Of a DNA stretch of 64,000 nucleotides, positions 41,692 to 50,145 are shown piece after piece. The stretch covers positions 1,830,985 to 1,894,984 of the forward strand of contig NZ_LR732817.1 of assembly GCF_902506195.1 (NCBI RefSeq), given 5' to 3'. Within the stretch, counting starts at the first letter, position 1; every line of letters starts with the position of its first letter. The notes beneath the pieces were generated by a model. The model had not been told where the DNA came from. It did not search any database and worked only from the letters and a program-made list of their open reading frames with translations. Source of the stretch: Citricoccus sp. K5. GTDB lineage: Bacteria; Actinomycetota; Actinomycetes; Actinomycetales; Micrococcaceae. Made by a program: the position numbers and the translations under genes.

Positions 41692-43878
41692 TCAAGCAGT
41701 TGGGGTTCCGTTGACGAGTTCGAGCACATCCTCGCCGTACTTCTCCAGCTTGGACTTGCCGACCCCGGCGATGCGCAACAGCTCGGCCGGCGTCTTCGGC
41801 TCGGCCTCGGCGATCGCCACCAGGGTGGCGTCCGTGAACACCACGAACGCCGGCATGGAGGCCGCCTGGGACGTGGACAGCCGCCACGCCTTGAGATTCT
41901 CGAACAATCCCTCGTCGTAGGTCGGCGGACAATCCAGGCACCGGCCGGTCTTCCGCTCGGCGCCGGTCTCCAACAGGACGCCGCAGGAGCGGCAGTGGGC
42001 CGGCTGGGCGCGCTTGCGGCCCGAGCCCCGCCCACCGGGACCGGACGCTCCCGCGGCGCCGGGCCGGCGTCGGCCCTGGCTCTGGGCCCCGTGCCGGGAG
42101 TCCGCCTCGGGATCCAGAGAGTCCAGGAAGCGCGAGGGCTTGCGAGTGGAGCGTCCGCCGGTGCCGCGTGAGAGCGTCCAGGTGAGGAACAGGCGCAGCC
42201 GGGCTCGGGTGATGCCCACGTAGAGCAGTCGCCGTTCCTCGTCGATGTCCTCCTGCGTGTCCGCGAAGCTGATCGGCATGAGGCCCTCGGAGAGCCCGAC
42301 GAGGAAGACGGCATCCCATTCCAGGCCCTTGGCCGAATGGAGTGAGGCCAACGTGACGCCCTGGACGGTGGGGGCATGCTGGCTGGCAGCGCGTTCGTCC
42401 AGCTCGGCCACGAGGTCGGTGAGGGTGAACTGGTCACCACGGGTGGTGGCCAGTTCCTCGGACAGGGCTACCAGGGCGTTGAGCGATTCCCATTTCTCGC
42501 GGGTGGCCCCCGAAGCCTGGGGAGCCGCCTCGGTATAGCCCAGGGAAGCCAAGACGTCTTTGACCCGGCCGGGGACCTCGTCTCCGGAGACGTCCTGGGC
42601 AGACCGGGCCGCCGCCCGCAGCTGCAGGATGCCGTCCCGGATCTCGCGTCGGGAGAAGAACCGTTCTCCGCCCCGGAGCTGGTAGCCGATGCCGGCGGCG
42701 GCGAAGGCCGATTCGAACGCCTGGGACTGGCCGTTCGTGCGGAACAGGACCGCGATCTCTGCGGCCTGGATGCCCTCGTCGAGTAGCTGTTTCACCTGGG
42801 CGGCGATCCACCCGGCTTCGGCCTCGTCGTCCGAGCATTCGGCGAACACCGGCGCCGGGCCGTGGTCTCGCTGTGACACGAGCTCCAGGGGTTCGGCCCA
42901 CCGTGGCATCGGCCCCCGGACGCCTCCCGGTCCCGGCACCGGCACCCGTTGCCGGGTGCGTTCGGACAACAGCCGGTTGGCGAGGTCCACAATCTCGGGA
43001 GTGGAGCGGTAGTCCCTGACGAGCTTGACCATGGTGGTGTCCGGGTGTTCCTGGCGGAAGTCGAGCAGGAAGCGGGAGGTGGCCCCGGTGAAGGAGTAGA
43101 TGGTCTGGGAGGCGTCGCCCACCACGCACAGCTCGTTCCGTCCGCCCAGCCAGAGATCCAGCAGGCGGTGCTGCAGAGGCGAGACGTCCTGGTACTCATC
43201 CACGATGAACACGCGGTACTGGTCCCGCACCTGGGCGGCGATCTTCGGCTCCGTCTCCAGGATGCCCACCATGATCAGCAGGACGTCCTCGAAGTCGATC
43301 AGGTTCCGGTCCGTCTTGACGTCCTCATACCCCTGGAACAACCGGGCCACGCCGTTGGCGTCCCAGCCTGTCGGCATCTCGCGACCAGCGGCAGCGGCGG
43401 CATACGAGTCCGGGGTACGCATAGAGACCTTGGCCCACTCGATCTCGCCGGCCAGGTCCCTCAGCGCCGCGCGGTCCGTGGTGGTACGCAGGCGCCGAGC
43501 AGCCTCGGCGAGCATGTTCACCTTGTGGTCAACGAGCTCAGGGACGGCCCCACCGACCGCCTGGGGCCAGAAGTACTGCAGCTGGCGCAGGGCAGCCGAG
43601 TGGAACGTCCGTGCCTGGACCCCGTGGGTGCCGAGGTCCCGCAGCCGGGTGCGCATCTCGGCGGCGGCCCGGGCTGTGAAGGTCAGTGCCAGGGTCCGGT
43701 GTGGGTCGTAGACGCCGGTCTGCACACCGTGGGCGATGCGGTGGGTGATGGCCCGCGTCTTGCCCGTCCCTGCCCCGGCCAGGATGCACAGGGGTCCGTT
43801 GAGGGTGGTTGCGGCCTGACGCTGCTCGGCGTCCAGGCCAGCCAGGATGTCTGTGGCGATATCGGGGTGGTCGGTCAC
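41692..43878 (-). CDS. uvrD2: ATP-dependent DNA helicase UvrD2
   Basis: 728 residues. Superfamily 1 motifs are complete: LAGAGTGKTRAITHRIA (Walker A), FIVDEYQDVSPLQ (Walker B), CVVGDASQTIYSFTGA, LASLHSAKGLEWDAVFLVG and LLYVGITRARLRL. A four-Cys element (CRSCG and CLDCP) follows near residue 620, then a C-terminal HRDC-like domain (LLRIAGVGKSKLEKYGED), the combination that defines UvrD2 of actinobacteria. It unwinds DNA 3' to 5' in repair and is essential in mycobacteria. GTG at 43878; 20 bases separate it from nudC. Confidence 0.95.
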   Translation of the reverse strand: MTDHPDIATDILAGLDAEQRQAATTLNGPLCILAGAGTGKTRAITHRIAHGVQTGVYDPHRTLALTFTARAAAEMRTRLRDLGTHGVQARTFHSAALRQLQYFWPQAVGGAVPELVDHKVNMLAEAARRLRTTTDRAALRDLAGEIEWAKVSMRTPDSYAAAAAGREMPTGWDANGVARLFQGYEDVKTDRNLIDFEDVLLIMVGILETEPKIAAQVRDQYRVFIVDEYQDVSPLQHRLLDLWLGGRNELCVVGDASQTIYSFTGATSRFLLDFRQEHPDTTMVKLVRDYRSTPEIVDLANRLLSERTRQRVPVPGPGGVRGPMPRWAEPLELVSQRDHGPAPVFAECSDDEAEAGWIAAQVKQLLDEGIQAAEIAVLFRTNGQSQAFESAFAAAGIGYQLRGGERFFSRREIRDGILQLRAAARSAQDVSGDEVPGRVKDVLASLGYTEAAPQASGATREKWESLNALVALSEELATTRGDQFTLTDLVAELDERAASQHAPTVQGVTLASLHSAKGLEWDAVFLVGLSEGLMPISFADTQEDIDEERRLLYVGITRARLRLFLTWTLSRGTGGRSTRKPSRFLDSLDPEADSRHGAQSQGRRRPGAAGASGPGGRGSGRKRAQPAHCRSCGVLLETGAERKTGRCLDCPPTYDEGLFENLKAWRLSTSQAASMPAFVVFTDATLVAIAEAEPKTPAELLRIAGVGKSKLEKYGEDVLELVNGTPTA

Positions 43879-43898
43879 GGTCCTCCGGAGGGTGTCGT

Positions 43899-44909
43899 TC
43901 AGTTCTGCAGTGTGCGCGGTTCGGGCAGCGGTCCGCCGAACCAGTGTTCGATCAGGGCGCGGGAGATGGACGCGGCCCCGGGGATGGTGATGTCTCCGCT
44001 GGCCACCGTCTCCTCCAGCTCCTCACGCGTGAACCACCGCACGTGGGCCACCTCGTCCCGGTCCGCGTCCGCCTCGTCAGGATGGTCCGTCACCGCTGTG
44101 TAGCCCAGCATGAGGGACTGCGGGAACGGCCACGGCTGCGATCCCAGGTACACGGGTGAATGGATGCGCAGGTTCGATTCCTCGCGGACCTCACGGACGA
44201 CCGCTGCCTCCAGCGACTCCCCCGGTTCCACGAAGCCGGCCAAGGTCGAGTACATCGCGGGTCCCCAGGCGGCGTTGTTGCCCAGCAGCACACGGTCATC
44301 CCGATCGGTGACCGTCACGATGATGGCCGGGTCCGTGCGCGGGAAGTGCTCCGAGCGGTCCTGCGGGCACACCCGGACCCAGCCCGATTGGGTGATCGCG
44401 GTCGGGGTGCCGCACCGCGGGCAATGCGTGTGCCCGGCATGCCAGTTGGCGATCGCCACGGCCTCCACGAAGACCCCGGCGTCCCGGTCTGTCAGGGCCG
44501 CCGCCGCGTCCCGCAGGCCGACCCAGGCGACCTGTTCCGGCTGGTCCACCGGCCGGCCTCCGGCTTCTCCGTCCGTGAGGGTGGGCTGCTCATCGGCGAC
44601 CAGCAGGATCAGTTCGGCCCGGGACTGGGTCTCCCGATCGCTCCCGTCGGCTTCATGCTCGACGCCGGCCGCCGAACGTCCGAGGTACACGGCACCGTCC
44701 GGCAGGTCACCCTCCGGCCGGACCAGGACCAATTGACCGCCGAGAACGGGCGCACGACCACCGATCATCCACAGCACGCGGGCTTCTGGCTGCTCCCAGA
44801 CCTGTTCCAGCCATCCTTCGCGGGCCCGTTCCTCGCAACCCCGGTCCACGTTCTCCCGAGCCAGGGGAAGCCGGCCGAGGGCGGGAAGGATTTCGTCCGA
44901 GGTACGCAT
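43899..44909 (-). CDS. nudC: NAD(+) diphosphatase NudC-like Nudix hydrolase
   Basis: 336 residues. A zinc-ribbon begins HCPRCGTPTAITQSGWVRVC, then the Nudix box GFVEPGESLEAAVVREVREE, followed by the NudC-specific SQPWPFPQSLMLGY. These three together distinguish NudC from other Nudix proteins. It hydrolyses NAD(H) to NMN and AMP and removes NAD caps from RNA. Only three of the four zinc-binding Cys are apparent, as in other actinobacterial members. ATG 44909 is the first Met before the conserved domain; the longer upstream frame lacks support. Confidence 0.93.
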   Translation of the reverse strand: MRTSDEILPALGRLPLARENVDRGCEERAREGWLEQVWEQPEARVLWMIGGRAPVLGGQLVLVRPEGDLPDGAVYLGRSAAGVEHEADGSDRETQSRAELILLVADEQPTLTDGEAGGRPVDQPEQVAWVGLRDAAAALTDRDAGVFVEAVAIANWHAGHTHCPRCGTPTAITQSGWVRVCPQDRSEHFPRTDPAIIVTVTDRDDRVLLGNNAAWGPAMYSTLAGFVEPGESLEAAVVREVREESNLRIHSPVYLGSQPWPFPQSLMLGYTAVTDHPDEADADRDEVAHVRWFTREELEETVASGDITIPGAASISRALIEHWFGGPLPEPRTLQN

Positions 44910-45082
44910 GCTTCCACGGTACCGCCCAGTGCGGACACCGTTGCGTCGATCCGGTCGTGGCTGTGGAGCACGGCCGAGTCCTGCTGGAACCACCGCGGCA
45001 CATCACGGCGGCATCCGCCACGGCCGGTCATTCGGCGACTCGCCGCACCTGAGCCCCTCTGCTGCCGGGGCGGGAAAGTACG

Positions 45083-46564
45083 GTGGTGAATGTGAACCGT
45101 ACGCCCATGGAACTTGCTGCCTTGGCCAGCGCCGCCATCCCCGATCTGTCCCCGACCGGTGTGGTCGGCTCCCCGGACGATCCCCGGGACTTCTCGGCCG
45201 CCGTCGTCTTCGACCGCCAGGGAAGCCGGTGGCGGGTGCGGTCCCCTCTCCACGAGGAGGCAGCGATGCGGCTGGAGACCGAGCTGCAGGTGCTGTCCGG
45301 CTTCACGCCCGGCATCCGCGCCGGACTGCCGTTCCGGGTGCCGTCCGTGGCCGGGGCGGTTCGCCTCGATGGTATGCGCACCTTCGTCTACCACGACATG
45401 CCGGGCGAGGAGATGGAACTCGAGGACCTCACCGAGCTCGGCGGCAAGACTCCCGATGACATCGGGCGGGTGATCGCCGCGGTGCACGCGCTGCCGGCCG
45501 CCGTCGTCGAGAACGCGGACCTTCCCGTCTACACCGCGGACCAGTTCCGCCAACGCCGCCTCAATGAGCTGGACCAGGCCGCGACCACAGGCCGCATCCC
45601 CGCCATACTGCTGCGTCGCTGGGAGAACGCGCTGGAGGAGATGGAGCTCTGGGAGTTCTCCCCCGTGGTGGCCCACGGAGACCTGCACGAGGACAACCTG
45701 CTCGTGGATCAGGGCCGGCTGGTGTCGGTGACCGGGTGGACCGATCTGCACATCGGCGATCCGGCCGAGGACTTCGCCTGGCTGGCGTCCTCTGGGAACC
45801 AGGAGTTCACGGACCAGGTGGTCAAGGCCTACTGGCAACACCGGTCCGGGGGAACCGTCCAGGACGGGCACTTGTTGCGCCGGGCCGTCCTGGCGGCCGA
45901 GTTCGCCCTGGCCCAATGGCTCGTCCGGGGCATCGCCGCCGATGACGAGGAGATGGCCGCCGAGGCCGAGGCCATGCTGCAGGAACTGGAGGCGGACGTG
46001 GAGGAACACGGCGGACAGGCCATCAGCGCTGCACCCGCTGTGGCACCGGCTGCGCATCCTCAGGGCCTTGCCCCCGCCAGCACCGATGATCCAGCTGACG
46101 ATGATGACACCGGGGAAGGCACCGACGATGACGACGCCGTCATCATGGATCGCGCACGCGCCCCCGAGCAGGAGGGCACCGATGAAGCACCGGGTGCAGA
46201 TCAGCCGGTGACGCATGATGCGGCATCGGAGGGCTCGGAGGATGAGCTGGTGCCGGACGAGCTGGCGGCAGATGAGGCCGAGTCCGGCCACCCGAGCGAG
46301 GCCGTTGGCCCGGACGACGCTGAAGCCCCGGACGATGGTGACGACCCTGAAGACGCCGAGGAAGTGAGCAGTACCCAGGATGTGAGCAGCACCGAGGTTC
46401 AGGAGCACGCCGAAGAACATGGCGATTCCGAGAACGACGATGCTGAACACGGCCCTTCTGGGAGCCATGCCGCGGCACCCCACCAGGAGGGACCCCCGAC
46501 GACGGCCCTGGACCTGGACGAGGTCCGGCAACTCGACATCCGCCGGACCACGAACCCGTCCTGA
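45083..46564 (+). CDS. Aminoglycoside/macrolide-phosphotransferase-like protein with acidic C-terminal tail
   Basis: 493 residues. The kinase-like fold is recognised from VAHGDLHEDNLLV (198-208; Brenner motif with catalytic Asp) and SVTGWTDLHIGDPAEDFAWL (215-234), which matches the DxD-type segment except that the metal-binding Asp of the usual iDW is Gly here. If alignment is right, catalysis may be impaired. From about residue 310 to 480 the chain is a highly acidic, repetitive Asp/Glu/Ala tail, not usual for phosphotransferases. The start is one of several in-frame GTGs at 45083, 45086 and 45092. It is divergent from nudC and convergent with adnB. Confidence 0.85.
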   Translation: MVNVNRTPMELAALASAAIPDLSPTGVVGSPDDPRDFSAAVVFDRQGSRWRVRSPLHEEAAMRLETELQVLSGFTPGIRAGLPFRVPSVAGAVRLDGMRTFVYHDMPGEEMELEDLTELGGKTPDDIGRVIAAVHALPAAVVENADLPVYTADQFRQRRLNELDQAATTGRIPAILLRRWENALEEMELWEFSPVVAHGDLHEDNLLVDQGRLVSVTGWTDLHIGDPAEDFAWLASSGNQEFTDQVVKAYWQHRSGGTVQDGHLLRRAVLAAEFALAQWLVRGIAADDEEMAAEAEAMLQELEADVEEHGGQAISAAPAVAPAAHPQGLAPASTDDPADDDDTGEGTDDDDAVIMDRARAPEQEGTDEAPGADQPVTHDAASEGSEDELVPDELAADEAESGHPSEAVGPDDAEAPDDGDDPEDAEEVSSTQDVSSTEVQEHAEEHGDSENDDAEHGPSGSHAAAPHQEGPPTTALDLDEVRQLDIRRTTNPS

Positions 46565-46596
46565 ACCGGTGAAGACCGGCCCGGCAGAGACGTGGA

Positions 46597-49500
46597 TCAG
46601 TCACGCTGGGGCATGACTGCCCGTGCCAGGATTGCCTCGAGTTCAGCCTCGCCGGCCAGGTTGTGCAGGGCCCGCTCCGTGCCGTGCGCCACGTAGACGA
46701 AGCAGGCACTGATGTTCTCCAGCGGGATGCTGTGCAGCCGCGACCAGGCCAGTCGGTAGACGGCCAGCTGCAGGGACTTGACCTCCAGGTCCCGGCCGGA
46801 GGGCACCGCGCCGGTCTTCCAGTCGACGAGCTCCCATCGCGCCTGCGGATCGTTCGGCTCCCGAGGTGAACCGCCCTCCCGGAACACGGCATCGATGCGG
46901 CCACGCAGGGTGACTCCCCCGACCGTGGTCTCCACCGGTGGCTCGATGTAGGCAGGCACCCGGTCCGCCCAACGGCTGGCCAGGAAGCTCTGCTTCATCG
47001 GCTCCAGGTCCAGGGCATCCTCCACCCAATGGTCCGCCGAGTCCTCCGGGTCGTCGAAGTCCAGCATGCCGGTGCTGCCGAAATGGTCCTCCACCCAGGC
47101 ATGGAAGGCCGTCCCCCGTCGGGCGGCATGGGCCGGCGGACGGGGCATCGGCCGCCGGAGCTGACGGGCCAGGGCCTCGGGATCGTTGGCCATCTCCACG
47201 AACGTCGAGGCACTGACGTGGCTGGGCAGCTCGACCAGGTTCCCACGGTGGTTCACCGGGGTGGACCGTTCGAGGACCCATTCCACCTGACGAGCCAGAT
47301 CGCTGGCCGGCTCATCATCACCGGCTTCTGTCGGCTCGGCCTCGGTCTGATCGGCCTCGGTCCGGCCCGACTCGGTCTGATCGGCCTCAGTCTGGTCTGC
47401 CTCAACGCGCAGCGGATCGGCGTCCCGCACCCAGCGGGCTGCCGTCTCCAGCGCCGCCCTGCGGGGACGAGCCCTCCGTGGCAGGGCCGTCGCCCGGTCG
47501 AGGTCGTCGGGGGCCGCGGGGTCCATGACCAGGACCTCGGGGCCGTCCAGCGGGTCGAAGGGCCACCAGGCGGACAACCTGCGCTCGGCGAAGGGGTTCT
47601 CCTCCCCGGCCTCGGACGGGTCCGCCCAGGGGCCGATGGTGATGTGAACGCGGCTGGAGTCGAGGAGCTCCTGCAGGAACGGAGACGGCGTGGACGGGGT
47701 CTTGGTGACACCGCGCCAGTGGCTGCCGCTGAGTAACAGGAGTGTCCTGGCCCGGGTGAAGGCCACGTAGGCCAGGCGCCGCTCCTCCTGGAGGTGGTGC
47801 ACGGCGGCACTGTCCTTGTAGGAATCCGGGTAGTTCTCCTTCTGGCCCTTGAGGAACCACCCGACGGCGTGCCCGGCCCAGTCCCGCTGGTTCTCCCAGT
47901 CGGTGTTCCACTGCGGGAGACTGTGCCGGTCGCCCCGCAGGTCCCAGGGCAGGTGTCCGGAGCGTTCAGAGGTCCAGGTGTCGAAGGTCTTGCCGGGGAA
48001 TTGCCCGTCCACCAGCCCCGGCACGGCCACGATGTCCCATTCCAGTCCCTTGGAGGCGTGCGCCGTGAGCAGTTGGACGGCATCATGGCGGGGTTCCACG
48101 CCGGCGATGCCCAGGCCCTTCTCGCGTTCCTCGGCGGCCTCGAGCCAGGCCAGGAACGCCGTGAGGTCTGAGCCGGACCCTTCGGCGGCGCCGTTGGTGA
48201 AGTCCCGGGCGGCGTCCAGGAAGGCATCGAGGTGCCGACGGGCGGTGACTCCGGACTGTCCCGGCCGGGCGGCGACCTCGATGTCGAGCCCGAGGGTGGA
48301 CTCGACCAGCCGGATCAGGGCGGTCAGGTCCAGCCCGGTCTGCCCGGCGAGGTAGCGCAGTTCCCGTGACAGCCGCTCCAGCCGTTCCCGGCCCTGGGCG
48401 CTGAAGCTCCGTCCGGACCGGCTCGTCCAGTGCGGGTCCGGGAGCCAGTCGAGGGCCTCGATCAGGGAGGAGGTCTCGGCGTCCTCCTCCGGTGAGGTGT
48501 CCTGCTCGGCCGTCTCACCGCCGTCGGGCTCCCCCGGGCTGCGGCGCCGGGTGCGGGCAAGCATCGCGGCCCGCTCCTGCAACACCACGAGGTCGGCTGC
48601 ACCGATGCGCCAACGGGCACCGGCCAGCAGGCGCATCAGGTGGTCCGACCGGCTGGGATCGGAGATGACCTGCAGCACGGCGATGAGGTCCGCCACCTCG
48701 GGCACGGACAGCAGCCCGGACAGCCCGAGTACCTCATAGGGCACACCGGCGGCGTCCATGGTCTCCATCAGCGGTTCGAACTGGCTGCGGGTGCGGCACA
48801 GGATCGCCCGCGTGGGCCGTTTCGCCACCGGCAGGTCCTGGCGTGCGGCCTCCTTCAGGGCGGCGACGACGGCCGCGGCCTCCTGCTCGGAGTCCGGCAG
48901 CCAGGAGGCCCGGACCTCGCCTTCGACGGCCACCGGCGACGGCTCGAGCGGTTTCACCTGGATCCCGCCCACCGGTTCGCTGCGGAGGGGGTCCGCCACC
49001 GTGTTGGCCGCCGCGAGCACGGTGAGGGAGTTGCGCCACGCCGTGGTCAGGTAGCTGACGGGCGCCGGGCCGGCGGCACCCTCCGGGCCGGGCACCGAGA
49101 AGCTGTGCGGGAAGGAGAACAGCTGACCGGCAGAGGCCCCGCGGAAACCGTAGATGGACTGGTTGGGGTCGCCGACGGCGGTGACCGGGTGACCGTCCAC
49201 CCCGAACAACCCGCGGAACAGTTCCAGCTGGGCATGGGAGGTGTCCTGGAACTCGTCCAGGAGCACGACCCGGTAGCGGGAGCGTTCGATCTCCCCGACG
49301 GCGGGGACCTCCTGGGCGATCCGCGCGGCGTACCGGACCAAATCGCCGAAGTCCATGACGCCGGCGTCGTGCTTGGCCTGGCGGTACGCGACCACGAGCT
49401 CGGACATGACCCGGCGCAGCCGGAGCATGGTGAACACCGAGGTGACCGTGGCGTTGCTGCCCTCGACGGCCTTCTCGCTGAACGGCAGGTTCTCCCCGAA

Positions 49501-50145
49501 GACCTGCTTCTCGGCCAGGCATCTCTCGACCTCGTCCGGTTCCACGAGGTGCTCGGCACAGTCCGCGGCCAGCTTGATGGTCCCCCTCACCAGAGTGGAG
49601 GCCGGGATGTTCGCGAAGCCGAGGTCGCCCTCGTAGGCGCGCACGATCCGGGACACCAGCTGGTATGACTGGGCCTCGCCGATCATGCCGGTGTCCGGCT
49701 CCAGGCCGATGCGCATCCCGTGATCCCGCACCAGCGTGTTCGCATAGGAGTGGTAGGTGGAGACGCTGGCCCGGGCGGGCCCCTCCGTCGTCAGTCCGTC
49801 CTCGGTCTCGGCCTCGGAGGCCACCGGGGACAGGTCCAGGCCCGATTCGACCAGCAGATCGAGCTTGCGGTTGATGCGCTGGGCCAACTCGCCGGCGGCC
49901 TTGCGGGTGAAGGTCACGCCGAGCACCTGGTCCGGGGCGGAGAAGCCGTTGGCCACGAGCCACACCACCCGGTCGGACATGGTGGCGGTCTTGCCGGAGC
50001 CGGCCCCCGCCACCACGAGCCGGGGCTCCAGGGGCGAGGTGATCACGGCTGCCTGCTCGGCGGTGGGCTCATGTTGTCCCAACAGCCGGGACAGCTCCTC
50101 CGGGCTGTACCGGGCGGTGCGCACGTCCGGACTCATCGATGCCAT
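46597..50145 (-). CDS. adnB: AdnB-type helicase-nuclease subunit (UvrD/RecB family)
   Basis: About 1182 residues. An intact SF1 motor has Walker A VVAGAGSGKTATM (44-56), VVLLDEFQDTSHAQLELF, AVGDPNQSIYGFRGA, LLTAHASKGLEWDIVAVPG and LAYVAFTRARTLL. The C-terminal RecB-like nuclease domain has the PD-(D/E)XK pattern: LRGRIDAVF, then WELVDWKTG and QLAVYRLA. With AdnA it processes double-strand breaks as the actinobacterial RecBCD replacement. The ATG at 50145 is 11 bases from GGAAGG; the ATG at 50136, overlapping the adnA stop as ATGA, is an equally valid start (1179 residues). A repetitive acidic insert lies between motor and nuclease. Confidence 0.93.
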   Translation of the reverse strand: MASMSPDVRTARYSPEELSRLLGQHEPTAEQAAVITSPLEPRLVVAGAGSGKTATMSDRVVWLVANGFSAPDQVLGVTFTRKAAGELAQRINRKLDLLVESGLDLSPVASEAETEDGLTTEGPARASVSTYHSYANTLVRDHGMRIGLEPDTGMIGEAQSYQLVSRIVRAYEGDLGFANIPASTLVRGTIKLAADCAEHLVEPDEVERCLAEKQVFGENLPFSEKAVEGSNATVTSVFTMLRLRRVMSELVVAYRQAKHDAGVMDFGDLVRYAARIAQEVPAVGEIERSRYRVVLLDEFQDTSHAQLELFRGLFGVDGHPVTAVGDPNQSIYGFRGASAGQLFSFPHSFSVPGPEGAAGPAPVSYLTTAWRNSLTVLAAANTVADPLRSEPVGGIQVKPLEPSPVAVEGEVRASWLPDSEQEAAAVVAALKEAARQDLPVAKRPTRAILCRTRSQFEPLMETMDAAGVPYEVLGLSGLLSVPEVADLIAVLQVISDPSRSDHLMRLLAGARWRIGAADLVVLQERAAMLARTRRRSPGEPDGGETAEQDTSPEEDAETSSLIEALDWLPDPHWTSRSGRSFSAQGRERLERLSRELRYLAGQTGLDLTALIRLVESTLGLDIEVAARPGQSGVTARRHLDAFLDAARDFTNGAAEGSGSDLTAFLAWLEAAEEREKGLGIAGVEPRHDAVQLLTAHASKGLEWDIVAVPGLVDGQFPGKTFDTWTSERSGHLPWDLRGDRHSLPQWNTDWENQRDWAGHAVGWFLKGQKENYPDSYKDSAAVHHLQEERRLAYVAFTRARTLLLLSGSHWRGVTKTPSTPSPFLQELLDSSRVHITIGPWADPSEAGEENPFAERRLSAWWPFDPLDGPEVLVMDPAAPDDLDRATALPRRARPRRAALETAARWVRDADPLRVEADQTEADQTESGRTEADQTEAEPTEAGDDEPASDLARQVEWVLERSTPVNHRGNLVELPSHVSASTFVEMANDPEALARQLRRPMPRPPAHAARRGTAFHAWVEDHFGSTGMLDFDDPEDSADHWVEDALDLEPMKQSFLASRWADRVPAYIEPPVETTVGGVTLRGRIDAVFREGGSPREPNDPQARWELVDWKTGAVPSGRDLEVKSLQLAVYRLAWSRLHSIPLENISACFVYVAHGTERALHNLAGEAELEAILARAVMPQRD
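47329..47403 (-). repeat. Five 15-bp repeats inside adnB
   Basis: Five units encode EADQT, EADQT, ESGRT, EADQT and EAEPT in a row, followed by EA. They form a flexible acidic linker between the helicase and nuclease domains; the frame is unaffected. Confidence 0.85.
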
